Shown here piece by piece: positions 28,101 to 36,637 of a DNA stretch of 64,000 bases. A program made the position numbers and the translations under genes. The notes under the pieces are model-generated. The model had not been told where the DNA came from. It ran no database searches and was given only the letters and a program-made list of their open reading frames with translations. Position 1 is the first letter of the stretch. Every line of letters begins with the position of its first letter. Origin of the DNA: Xiphias gladius (lineage: Eukaryota; Chordata; Actinopteri; Istiophoriformes; Xiphiidae); contig NC_053400.1 in NCBI RefSeq assembly GCF_016859285.1, positions 17,835,046 through 17,899,045 of the forward strand, given 5' to 3'.

Positions 28101-29189
28101 GTGGCATCCCTCATCCTCTTCTATGTCCTTTGCTAGGTTTTTCCACTCAGCTTTGATCTCCTCTAGCTCTCTGTCTGTGTTCTCCCAGAAGGTGTGAATC
28201 CTGTCCCTTTCCAGCTGAAAGTAGTTTCTCTCCTCCCTCTCTCTATCCAGCTCCTCTCGGAGGCGCACAATGTGTTCTTCAAGCTGAAAACAGTATAGAG
28301 ATATATATTTAAGTGTTGCCATATCTGAGCCAGCCATTGTTCATGTCCAGTAGCTTTTATTACTATAACAACGAAATACTGTGTCTCATTGCCTCATTTT
28401 TATCCTAAGAGTACTCTACCAAAGTACAAAGTTAAGTTACTGCTGACAACTATTCAGCCTGTGAAAACATCATATAGTGTCTTCTTTAGCTCTGGAGTTG
28501 AGTCTGAGAATTAACCCTGATGATGTCTTCAGGACTACAGTATCTGGGCATGAGTTTAGAACAACTGAACAAGAATTTACAACAAAAAACCTGCATTATA
28601 AACTGGTTAATTGGAGCTTGACAGCCATTTTCGCAGGCAGGGAGGCTCTAATGAAAACATGCCACTGGTGGTATTCAGTGTTTTTGAAGCTTGCACAGAT
28701 TCTGACTGAGTCCCCTAGCTCCATCGTAGTGCAGTATTTAATACTTACAATACTGGTGGGATGCCATTTGGAAGTATAGATAACTTTGAGCAGGAAACTT
28801 GTATTTCACCCTGATGTAAAACATGTAGGCATCACTGCGCACTTTCAAACACACATGACACCCCGGCTCTGACCTGCTCCTTGGACATCTCCTCCTTGGT
28901 AAGGCCATTTATCAGTGTGGGCGTCCTCGCCTTTGCGGAGTTTTTACTCGTCCCTTTGTTTTTGGGAGGCTGGACAGAAGTCAAAATAATAGAAGAAGGG
29001 TTAAAATGGCTTCCCATGGCAACCTAGCGTTATTCCTTTATCCCTGTTATTGTGGAGAAGGAGCTAGCCCAACACGTCAACCGAGCGTTAGCTGCTAGGT
29101 AGCTAACGCCAGCTCTTCATTATAGTCAGCCCACTATGAACCCAAATTGGCTGTGATGAATTCAGTTTTAATAACGTTTTGCTTACCAT
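24472..29189 (-). CDS. gas8: Growth arrest-specific 8 / dynein regulatory complex subunit 4
   Basis: DRC4/GAS8 is a coiled-coil subunit of the nexin-dynein regulatory complex that links doublet microtubules and controls dynein in motile cilia and flagella. Exons: 29187-29189, 28874-28969, 28086-28283, 26554-26754, 26376-26430, 26081-26283, 25509-25664, 25256-25336, 24849-25058, 24658-24723, 24472-24558; they total 1,356 nt, 451 residues (human 478). Phase is kept throughout. Family blocks: [101 protein letters not shown], and the C-terminal DLLLTYEAK. The whole protein is charged and heptad-like. The start codon is alone in its exon (ATG followed by GTAAGC). X-box motifs nearby point to RFX control. 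The C-terminus is shorter than in human and ends at ELCLKPF. Confidence 0.95.
25083..25129. repeat. (CA)n microsatellite beside gas8 exon 9
   Basis: About 23 CA units on the plus strand, so a (UG)n run in the gas8 transcript. It ends only about 25 nt upstream of the acceptor of the exon at 24849-25058, in a 197-nt intron. Confidence 0.95.
25721..26010 (-). mobile_element. hAT-like MITE (TAGGGCTGCAAC family), copy 1
   Basis: The left edge reads TAGTACTGCAACAATTCATC, and the interior, read on the minus strand, has the family order: AATGGTAAAAAATGCCCA, TTCCCAGAGCTCAA, AAATTGCTTGTCTTG, and TTCAAATTTGAGAAGCTG. This is the common teleost miniature element with TAGGGCTGCAAC ends. It lies in gas8 intron 6, between exons 6 and 7. 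It has no coding capacity and is well diverged from the other copies. Confidence 0.7.
29010..29023. promoter_or_regulatory. X-box-like site in gas8 intron 1
   Basis: CTTCCCATGGCAAC differs from the palindromic RFX consensus GTTNCCATGGNAAC only at its first base. It lies in the short intron between the ATG exon and exon 2. It is a second site for the same factor class as the one at 29345-29358; function is inferred. Confidence 0.45.
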
Positions 29190-29344
29190 CGTCTATACAG
29201 CCCAGGTAAACCGAAGAGACAATGTTTTGAAAGGCTAGCGCGGCAGACAGCACTTACAGAAGTCCACTTGTATCTCAAACCTGGAGACTACCACGTACTT
29301 TCAAACCTGTTTGAATCGGTTTGAATGGCCAAATGTCGGCGTCG

Positions 29345-29358
29345 GTTGCCATAGCAAC
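29345..29358. promoter_or_regulatory. RFX X-box upstream of gas8
   Basis: GTTGCCATAGCAAC is an intact X-box: two half sites GTTGCC and GCAAC in inverted orientation. It lies about 156 bp upstream of the gas8 start codon, where core ciliary genes commonly carry one. RFX proteins, often with FOXJ1, switch on motile-cilium genes, which fits DRC4. Confidence 0.7.
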
Positions 29359-29359
29359 A

Positions 29360-30468
29360 CGCCTCGGCGGTGTGGAGTAATTGAGTCCATTTGCTCAAGC
29401 ACAACCATGAAGTTTACTTGTTATTTCTATTTTGTTATTTTATACTTAACCGGAAATATTGTACTTTCTTTACTTAGACTATATTAACTTGACAGCTATA
29501 GTAACTTTTCAGATTTAGATTTTACATCCAAAATTGCACTTTAGTCTAAGTCCCCCTATTTGGCAGTTTTAGCACTATATAAACATTTGATAAATGTCTC
29601 TAGCACATTATAATGCAGCTGTGAGCAAAAAGAAAGCGTTTAATTAATGTTTCTCAACAACTATAACTCTGGCTGGTGTATAAACAGACAAAAAAATGAG
29701 ATAGTTTTAAAAATGTGCAACAAGTCTTCATTGGAGTTTTAATTGTTAACTGCACATTAATAGACACTTAAAGATGACATTGTAGCTGTGTACAACTACA
29801 TTCTAGTGTTTTATAAACCATTAACAGTTTATGTAATGCTCAAAATAGCTAAATAGGGGGACATACAAAAAAGTCCATCTATGGCCCCTTGTCATGTCTC
29901 CAATGTCTATGTGTCGTTTTCCATTACAACAAAAATGTCCCCTCTTTAATTCTCAGACAGTTTCACTTAAATAACCATTTGAGGCCCAAAAAGGTAGAAT
30001 TAAAATTTTGATCACGATTTACGGGATATAGATATTAGTTTTTGATCAAATGAATATCACCTGTTATCCTACTAGAAACAGTTTGTTTTCTTAAGCGCTG
30101 CATAGCCATATTATGAACAGAATTAATCCCAAATTAATCCCAAAATACACAGATAAAACAAAATTTTAAAAAAAGTTTATTTCACTTCCTCCTGGAAGTC
30201 TTTAAAACCTATTCACATCTCTATTGGAGCTTTCCTGATCTCATCTGATTTTCATCACCACAGCAGCAAAACCCAACTCTGCAAAATTTAAATGTATTGA
30301 ATGATGTAGAAATATTATATCACTTTTTCTCCCTATTTTCGGGTACCTCATGTACTCACACTGGCCTACAGACAGGCAGACAGTTCCTGAGATAGGCTTA
30401 AATTCATGACAGTTTCAGTATACTAATAGCCAAGACATACTGGATATACAAGAGGTTTCATGACTCAT

Positions 30469-30523
<55 letters not shown>

Positions 30524-30740
30524 ACACCAGACAAATTCTTGGCAACTAGCAGTAAAAACATGTTTCGTGCTCATTGAGTCAGCAGCATTTTTAGCAGTAT
30601 TGCGTATGCATATTGTGATCTAATCCATTCCATCACGTCCTGGGTTTGTGGTGCTGTATAGGACAGTGTTATACTGCAAGGTGTTTCTAATATTTTTGCT
30701 TCACAGAATATGAATGAGGTGGACACAATATTTGAAATCA
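29360..30740. other. Intergenic region between gas8 and the e2f4-like gene
   Basis: No gene is seen. It contains part of a second MITE family at about 29408-29535 (blocks GGAAATATTGTACTT and TTGACAGCTATAGTAACTT, matching the teleost CAGTGGTGGAAAGTA element in forward orientation) and a (TA)n(CA)n microsatellite at about 30469-30528. Confidence 0.55.
30469..30528. repeat. (TA)n(CA)n microsatellite
   Basis: A short TA run passes directly into about 20 CA units. It lies between gas8 and the e2f4-like gene. Confidence 0.93.
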
Positions 30741-30744
30741 TCCG

Positions 30745-30750
30745 TTTATT
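30745..30750 (-). terminator. Probable poly(A) signal of the e2f4-like gene
   Basis: TTTATT on the plus strand reads AATAAA on the gene strand, about 98 nt beyond the stop codon at 30848-30850. Inferred from position. Confidence 0.5.
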
Positions 30751-30847
30751 ATTTGTTATAATCAAATAACTATTTAAAAAACAGACTACCATGTTATTTC
30801 CCGGAGGAAAATCTTTACTTTTGAAGTCTTAACACAGGAGTTCATGG

Positions 30848-33800
30848 TCAAACATTGAGCACAGGGATGTCAAAGAGGTCACAGAGGCCTTCACTCTCAT
30901 CCAGATTATAGACGTATTCATGTTCAGATGGGGGTGGAGATAGACGGAGGAGTGGAGAAAAAACTGAGGAGCAGATGTGTACACGTGATTGATACAAATA
31001 TACTAAAAATACCAATATATAATCAATATGAAGTCAGAAAATGAAGTGGACTCACCTTCAGAGGCCATAAGCTTTGTGATTAGATCTGTATTCATTATTT
31101 CTACAAAAATGAGAGAAAACATATCTAATCATATACTAGTATACAGACAAATTAATTGACTTTAAAAATTTTATGAACCTAAATAATTCAGAGACACGTC
31201 AACAACAACAAGGGCACTACCTTTGGATGGGTCTAGTAGATGTCTCAGTTCCTTTGATAAATCTCGCACTGGAAACAAGATTTTTTAAAAATGAATGTAA
31301 AAGCCCTTAACACTGAAAGAAACGTACATCAGATGTGAAGGCATTATTGTGTGAGCATGCATATGTGAAAAAAAGAAATAATCAGAGAAAGACACAGCAG
31401 ATAAGGAGCACTAGCGATGCTAAAAATAACTGCTCAGCTTGTACATAGATATCGTATGTTATGTCCATTGCTGTTGCTACAATTAGGCACCTTTTTTTAA
31501 TGTACTTCCATTTAAGTAATAGTCATATGTTTATGTTTATTTATCTTTTCTCAGTTTTGTTGTCCTTTTTTCTGTTTGTCCATTTGTATCTCCCTGGTCA
31601 TTGTTGCTGGTACTCTGCACTGTGTGTAAGTACATTGAGAGCCACTAGAAACCAGAGTCTAATTTGGTATATGCACAAATGTATTTGGCCAGTAAAGCTC
31701 ATTCTGATTCAGAAAAAACAGAAACATTTTAACAACAGTAATGTTGGTCACATATTGAACTGATCCATGTTACTAGTGAAAGGTGTTTTTTAACTTAACA
31801 CCAAGTCACTTTTTATACTGTCCAATTAACTGAAAAAATGGTCACTGCAACAGCAGTTCTTTGTCTTTTTCCAAAGAAAGTAGAGTAAATGTGAAAAAAT
31901 CTGTGACATTGCTTTGTTCATGCCTCCGAAGGTCAAGGCAAAGTAATATTCTCTCAGATCCAAACTGTGGATCAATGTGGCAAGGGGTTGAGTCCAAGCT
32001 AAAATGGAGCGTTAGGTTTCTCTTTCAGTGTCCTATCAACAAAAAACACACTTCATAAACCGCACAAACTAAAATACTCACATTTAGGTGCGTCAGTTCT
32101 GTTAGGCTCAGTGTTTATGAATGACGATGCGTGAGGAGGCTGCATGTCCTCCATGGCCGTCTGTCTTGATTTAGTGCAGTGTTTGGTATCAGCTGAAGCC
32201 TGACAAGTTGCAGTACTGCTTTCTGTCGCATCTGAAGTGGACATGGCTAACTTGGCATCCCGTAAAATTTCTTCAGGCGGTGGGACAGGCAGTACGACGG
32301 GAACGGAGCTGGCAGAGTGTTTGTTGAGAAGGAGGACATCTATGGGTCCACGGACACTTTTAAGATGGATCTGGTACTTTGCTGGGCTGTCCTGGACCTG
32401 AAAGAAGATGCATGCACACACTAAGTCATCCCATCTGATAGGCAGCAAAAAAGAAGACAGTGCAGTAGGTTCCAGTAATGCAGGACTTACAGCTTTGGGA
32501 ATGGGAACATCTAACTGTGTGCCAGATGGCGCTCGTACTGCCAAGAGTGTGTGGCCTGAAGAGACATGAGACCCTGAGAAGTCAAATGACAATAATTTAA
32601 TTTGGTCTTTATATATTTTATTGTACATAAGTGTAATTGTTCTACAACAAGAGATTGATTATACATTACCACTGAAGCAGTTGCAGATATCTTCATGATT
32701 TACATAGGTCAGAGTTGATCAGAGTTAAGGTTCAATTTGAAATACTGTGCTAGTTAAGAGCTGGTTGCTGCGTGACAGACGTTCACTCCAATAATAAATA
32801 CTTACTACATATTTGTTTTTGCCAAAGAAAATGCAGCTGTAAGTAATACCATACAGCATTTGTGCTATAAAGGAATAACTCGCTAAAATCAGATCAAATC
32901 GGCTCATAATGCTGTCCAACATCTCATTTTCAGTTAAAATGTTACTCTTAAAGCAGGTTAATGCTAGGTTTTTGTAAATTAAGTAGATAGAATACAATAA
33001 CTGACAAATGTTGGAAATCAATGTGTTAAAGTTTAAACAGGCATAAAAAGGATATTTGCTGCAGTCTTCTGTTATGTTCCTGATGCTCTGTTCGACCCAG
33101 AGTCTCTGCTGGTCCAACATAAATTCCTTCTGCTCCAAGTCTTCCAGCTCGGACTTTAACTGTGTCAGCCTGTTGGTTAACTCGCATGCATTTTCTCCTG
33201 GCATTGTACCCCTTATTTAGAAAAAGCATATGTATAATATTGTTAAACATATTTTGCACTACACTCTTGACACACATGCAGGCCCAAATTCATGCACACA
33301 ATACAGAATTAAAAACTTACATCCACTTTACAATGCTCTTGGATATTTTCATTATCAGACCAATGCCCTCCAGCACATTCGTGATGTCGTAGATTCGCCT
33401 TTTTTGTCCGACAGCCAAGACCCTGACAGCCTGAAAGAACACACACACACACCAAAAAAAAAAAAAAACTTTATCCACCACAGCTTTCTGCTATGAGAAT
33501 GTTTGTTTCACAGCACTTACAGTGGTTATATAGAGTCAAAATCCACTTATCCACAAAAAAATAAATGAATAAATAAAATTAAATTAAAGCACTTAAACTG
33601 TTGCACTGAATACACTCTTAGTTGTTGCTTAGGAGGGATGCACTTACAATTGTGATGAAATCAAGCTTTTGTTCCTATGGAGGTTGATTTGCATTTACTG
33701 TAGTCACGTCATACAATAGCCTTTACTAAAATAATCAACTGTAATGTAATTTTTTTAGGTTTTTATTGAAATGTAACATGAAATAAAAACTGAGGGCTTT

Positions 33801-34801
33801 AGTTCCTAAAAGAGATTCATCTTTATTTAATTCACTTTCATTTGGTTGTAGGATTTAGAAACATAAAGGTAACAGCCCCCCATTTCTGACAAAGCTTTGA
33901 AGAAATAAGACGGTAAAAAGTGTTTTTTTCCCCCGGTGCACACTGTAGGCACTGACAAACGTGAAACAAGATGCAGAATTTTACACTTAACTTTATATAA
34001 AGGGATCTGTATGTATGACCAACTTGATGTATGTATATTGTATGTTTAAACATTTTTAGGGCTGCAACAATCGATTGTGATTGTCGATTACCCTGCATTT
34101 TCCCAATTAATCATTCTATCTACACAGTATCACAAATTAGTGAAAAATGCCCCTTATAATTTCCCACAGCCCAAAGCTGACATCGTCAAATGTGTCCTTT
34201 CCAACAAACTGTCTAAAACACAAAGATACTCAGTTTATAGGACACAGTAAATAATAATGGAAAAAAGAGGGAAGCAAGAAATCAGTGACATTTGAGAAAC
34301 TGGTACCAAAGAATGTTAGGCATTTATGCTTGAAATGAAAATTACAGTGAAAAATTAAATGATCGATTATCAACTGTAAATTAATTTTCTTTCGATCAAC
34401 TAATCAATTAATCCACTAATCGTGGCAGCTCTAATGATTTTTAGGATAACTGTCATCCATAGGTATGGGTAGGTGTGCAATCCCAGTCCAAATGAAGAGC
34501 CCTACTGTCATTTTATCTAGAATTACAGATATCAGTTGCACTGATTTTAAAAAGCAAGCTTCGTCCAAACATGACAGAAACTCTCCAGTGACGGGATCAG
34601 TGTTTGTTGTGCTGTGTGCTTGACTGCTCTCAGCTCACTTGCCTCTTTGAGGTCCAGCACTCCTCCTTCAGCTTCTTGCAGCAACGTGACAAACCTGGCG
34701 GCGAGCACATGGAGGCTCCTCAGACTCCTCTGGTATTTGGGGTTCTGGTCTGGCTTGGCGGTCTCGCCGTCTGGGCTGTGTGGGCTTCCCTCGGGATCCA
34801 T
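30848..34801 (-). CDS. e2f4: E2F4-like transcription factor, with AT-AC and GC-AG introns
   Basis: E2F4/5 proteins bind DNA with a DP partner and recruit pocket proteins to repress cell-cycle genes; E2F4 also acts in multiciliated cells. Exons: 34643-34801, 33321-33430, 33056-33211, 32670-32707, 32491-32555, 32082-32397, 31221-31268, 31056-31100, 30848-30963; 1,053 nt, 350 residues. Winged-helix DNA-binding region at about 24-93 keeps [16 protein letters not shown], but flanking residues differ from E2F4 ([12 protein letters not shown] for [23 protein letters not shown] for IEKKSKNSIQW). Then a leucine-rich dimerisation segment ([15 protein letters not shown]), the marked box ([43 protein letters not shown]), a variable linker, and the pocket-binding tail [10 protein letters not shown]...[13 protein letters not shown]. 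Start MDPEG chosen by analogy of N-terminal length. It could be the sole e2f4 or a diverged paralogue; the tail favours E2F4 over E2F5. Confidence 0.9.
31570..31725 (+). mobile_element. LINE 3' tail ending in AATAAAGCT-GATTCTGATT-type motif
   Basis: The segment ends GTATTTGGCCAGTAAAGCTCATTCTGATTC, preceded by a GAGAGCCACTAGAAACCAGAGTC block. It resembles the 3' ends of a teleost non-LTR element group whose tails repeat GATTCT. No coding part remains. It lies in an intron of the e2f4-like gene. The clade is uncertain. Confidence 0.45.
32708..33055 (-). other. U12-type AT-AC intron of the e2f4-like gene
   Basis: The 348-nt intron starts ATATCCTTTT, which matches the minor-spliceosome donor consensus ATATCCTTT, and ends CTCTGAC. 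A branch-point block CCTTAACT lies at 32723-32730, about 17 nt before the AC end, against the consensus TTCCTTAAC. Splicing here joins GACTGCAGCAA to CTATGTAAAT and gives [13 protein letters not shown], in line with the family. No GT-AG choice gives an open frame: the stretch upstream of CTATG has in-frame stops. Confidence 0.85.
34057..34433 (+). mobile_element. hAT-like MITE (TAGGGCTGCAAC family), copy 2, near full length
   Basis: It starts TAGGGCTGCAACAATCGATT and ends CGTGGCAGCTCTA, so the ends are imperfect inverted repeats (TAGGGCTGC and TAGAGCTGC). The interior has TTTCCCACAGCCCAAAG, AAAACACAAAGATACTCAGTTTA and TTTGAGAAACTGGTACCA in family order. About 377 bp. It lies in intron 1 of the e2f4-like gene. 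Confidence 0.8.
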
Positions 34802-35690
34802 GCTGCTGGACAGGAAAGGGGAAGAAGTAAACCCGGGAGCCTCCCTGCTCGCTGTTGTTTGAATCAGCTGCGTCGGGCCCGCCTCACAAAACCGGGGAGA
34901 CTTTCTGTCGAAATAAAATCTTGTCTGCGTTTCCTGTATGAACACCCTTTTTTCAGTTTTATGTGGATCTGAACACATACTGTGTAAATAAAGCGTTTAA
35001 GAATACAGCACTGTCACGCACTTTTCATCTTTACTCTCGCCGCTCGTTAGCGCTCACTGCGGAAGGTTTATTATGAAAAGGCTGTGCCGGAAACGCCAAC
35101 ATTTTGCGTAGCTTTTCACATGTAACTCTCTAGTGTTAACACCAAGTGTTTCATTTATTCTATAGCTTCGGCTTGTTCGAAAGAGCGGTGATACGTGCAC
35201 ACACTCAGACCGTCTACATGACTTCAGCGACAAGCACGAAAATCACGACAATGAATTCCCCTTACCTCGATCGTTGTGGGGAACAGCGCTACGGAGTTGC
35301 TGCTGAGGATACTGAACTAACGCTAGCAGTCCTGACGGCAACCGACAGTATTTTTAACTTGCGATTCAAGTTGGCGGACAGCTAAATTTATCCGCAGTTC
35401 TTACTCCAATATAAAAGCAATGTTTACATGACCTATCCAACTCTATTCATACTCCACCCCCCACTGTTATGGAGTTAGGCGCGTATTTTTACCGGTAGCT
35501 GTATGTACCTGCCTTCACAATAAAAGTCCAAACGTTAAACTGATTACAATAAAATCCTTTCTCACCAAAATAATACTTTGTTATGGCTTCCTGGAAGAGA
35601 TGTTATTTAATGTGAATTCCATCTACATCAAGACTGAAAAACTACGCCAACGTCATACAAAAGACCATTTGCTATTGTGTTATATTCTGA
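34802..35690. other. Upstream region of the e2f4-like gene
   Basis: The first part should hold the e2f4-like 5' UTR and promoter. Open frames run through the start on both strands (for example 34604-34972 plus), but they are shadows of exon 1 in other frames. I could not place a clear E2F or CCAAT site. The rest shows nothing recognisable. Confidence 0.5.
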
Positions 35691-36292
35691 TATATTCTAT
35701 ATCATTGAACTGTGTATAAGACGGCATCTTCTGAGTTTAACTTTCCTGACTGGCAGCAGGACATTTGCATCCAGAATTTGCTGATATTTAGTGGAGTCAA
35801 TTCTTCCCTCTAGCTGTGAAATGTTTCCCGAGTCACTGGCTGCTACACAAACCCAAAGCAGAAGATTTCCACCCTAATGACTAACAGTTGGCAAAGTGTT
35901 CTTTCCATCAAATGTTGCTTCTTTTTCTTCCAAATGCATTTGGTGACTGTTTCCAAAGAGTTCATTTTTAACTTCATCTGTTCACAGATGCTGTTTTACA
36001 TTCTTCAACCGTTGACTTTTGTCATGAGGTAAAGTTTCCTCCTGATGACTCTTCTATGTAGACCCTTTTTTTTTTTTTTTTTACATGAATGCTGCACAGT
36101 GACCGGTGCACCACCACTTTTATGTCGGCTAAACCTTCCTGCAGCCCCTCTGGGGTCACGGGGGGATTTTGCTTTGCCTTTCCGCCCAGCAGACGGAATT
36201 TTCCCGGATCTCCCACATCTTGTTTTGATTTCCACAGTGCCCCTTAATGGCCACTTCTGATCCAGACGGTGGAAATTTCGAACCGGAAGCAC
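35690..36292 (-). mobile_element. Tc1/mariner transposase remnant between e2f4-like and ctsa promoters
   Basis: Minus-strand reading gives, in order, GTVEIKTRCGRSGKI (Tc1 N-terminal helix-turn-helix region), KKGLHRRVIRRKLYL, a diverged middle, then VAASDSGNISQLEGRI and ANVLLPVRKVKLR, which match the Tc1 block normally read as G-C-F-A-A-S-G-T-G. The pieces are in different frames with stops, so it is inactive. It covers about 600 bp and ends roughly 180 bp before the ctsa CLEAR motif. The DNA may have been captured into the ctsa upstream region. Confidence 0.75.
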
Positions 36293-36471
36293 TTTGCTAC
36301 CTTTTTATAGCCTCGCCTGCCTTGTAGGCTCCGGTTAGCCTCGTTTTTCCGGATTTAAAACAAGCCGATAACTGCGTTAAAACTGAATAAACCCGCTGCA
36401 TACTCTCACCCACCTGCAGCTGAAGCGTTGTTGACCATGATCACGTTGCTGGCGTCTGTGTGGAGTCACAG

Positions 36472-36481
36472 GTCACGTGGC
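36472..36481. promoter_or_regulatory. CLEAR-type E-box in the ctsa promoter
   Basis: GTCACGTGGC matches 9 of 10 positions of the CLEAR motif GTCACGTGAC bound by TFEB/TFE3/MITF, which control lysosomal genes. It lies about 157-166 bp before the ctsa start codon. A second palindrome, GTCATATGAC, follows at 36496-36505 and overlaps a TGACTCAGC AP-1/MARE-like site at 36502-36510. Confidence 0.7.
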
Positions 36482-36637
36482 GCGCAGCAGCAACAGTCAT
36501 ATGACTCAGCGGATCGCTCTTGTTCACGAGCGTGCGGAGCCGCAGGGGAGGACATTAGAAGAAGCCAGCGCCACGAAGAAGGTTCCTCTTCTCTCTTAAA
36601 TTGACGCCAAGTGGTTGGACACGAGTGAGGTTCGGCG

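Noticed and set aside
28832-29017. gas8 start at MGSHFNPSS (29017)
   Set aside because: The upstream ATG exon at 29187-29189 with a strong donor, joined to PPKNKG, matches the N-terminus of the family; MGSHF lies in intron 1.
32725-33204. Minus-strand open frame of 159 codons taken as one E2F exon
   Set aside because: Only the first part (to 33056) is E2F coding sequence; the rest is read-through into the AT-AC intron and matches nothing.
35146-35385. 79-codon plus-strand open frame between e2f4-like and ctsa
   Set aside because: No similarity to a known protein, no splice context and no conserved motif; it fits chance in a GC-richer upstream region.
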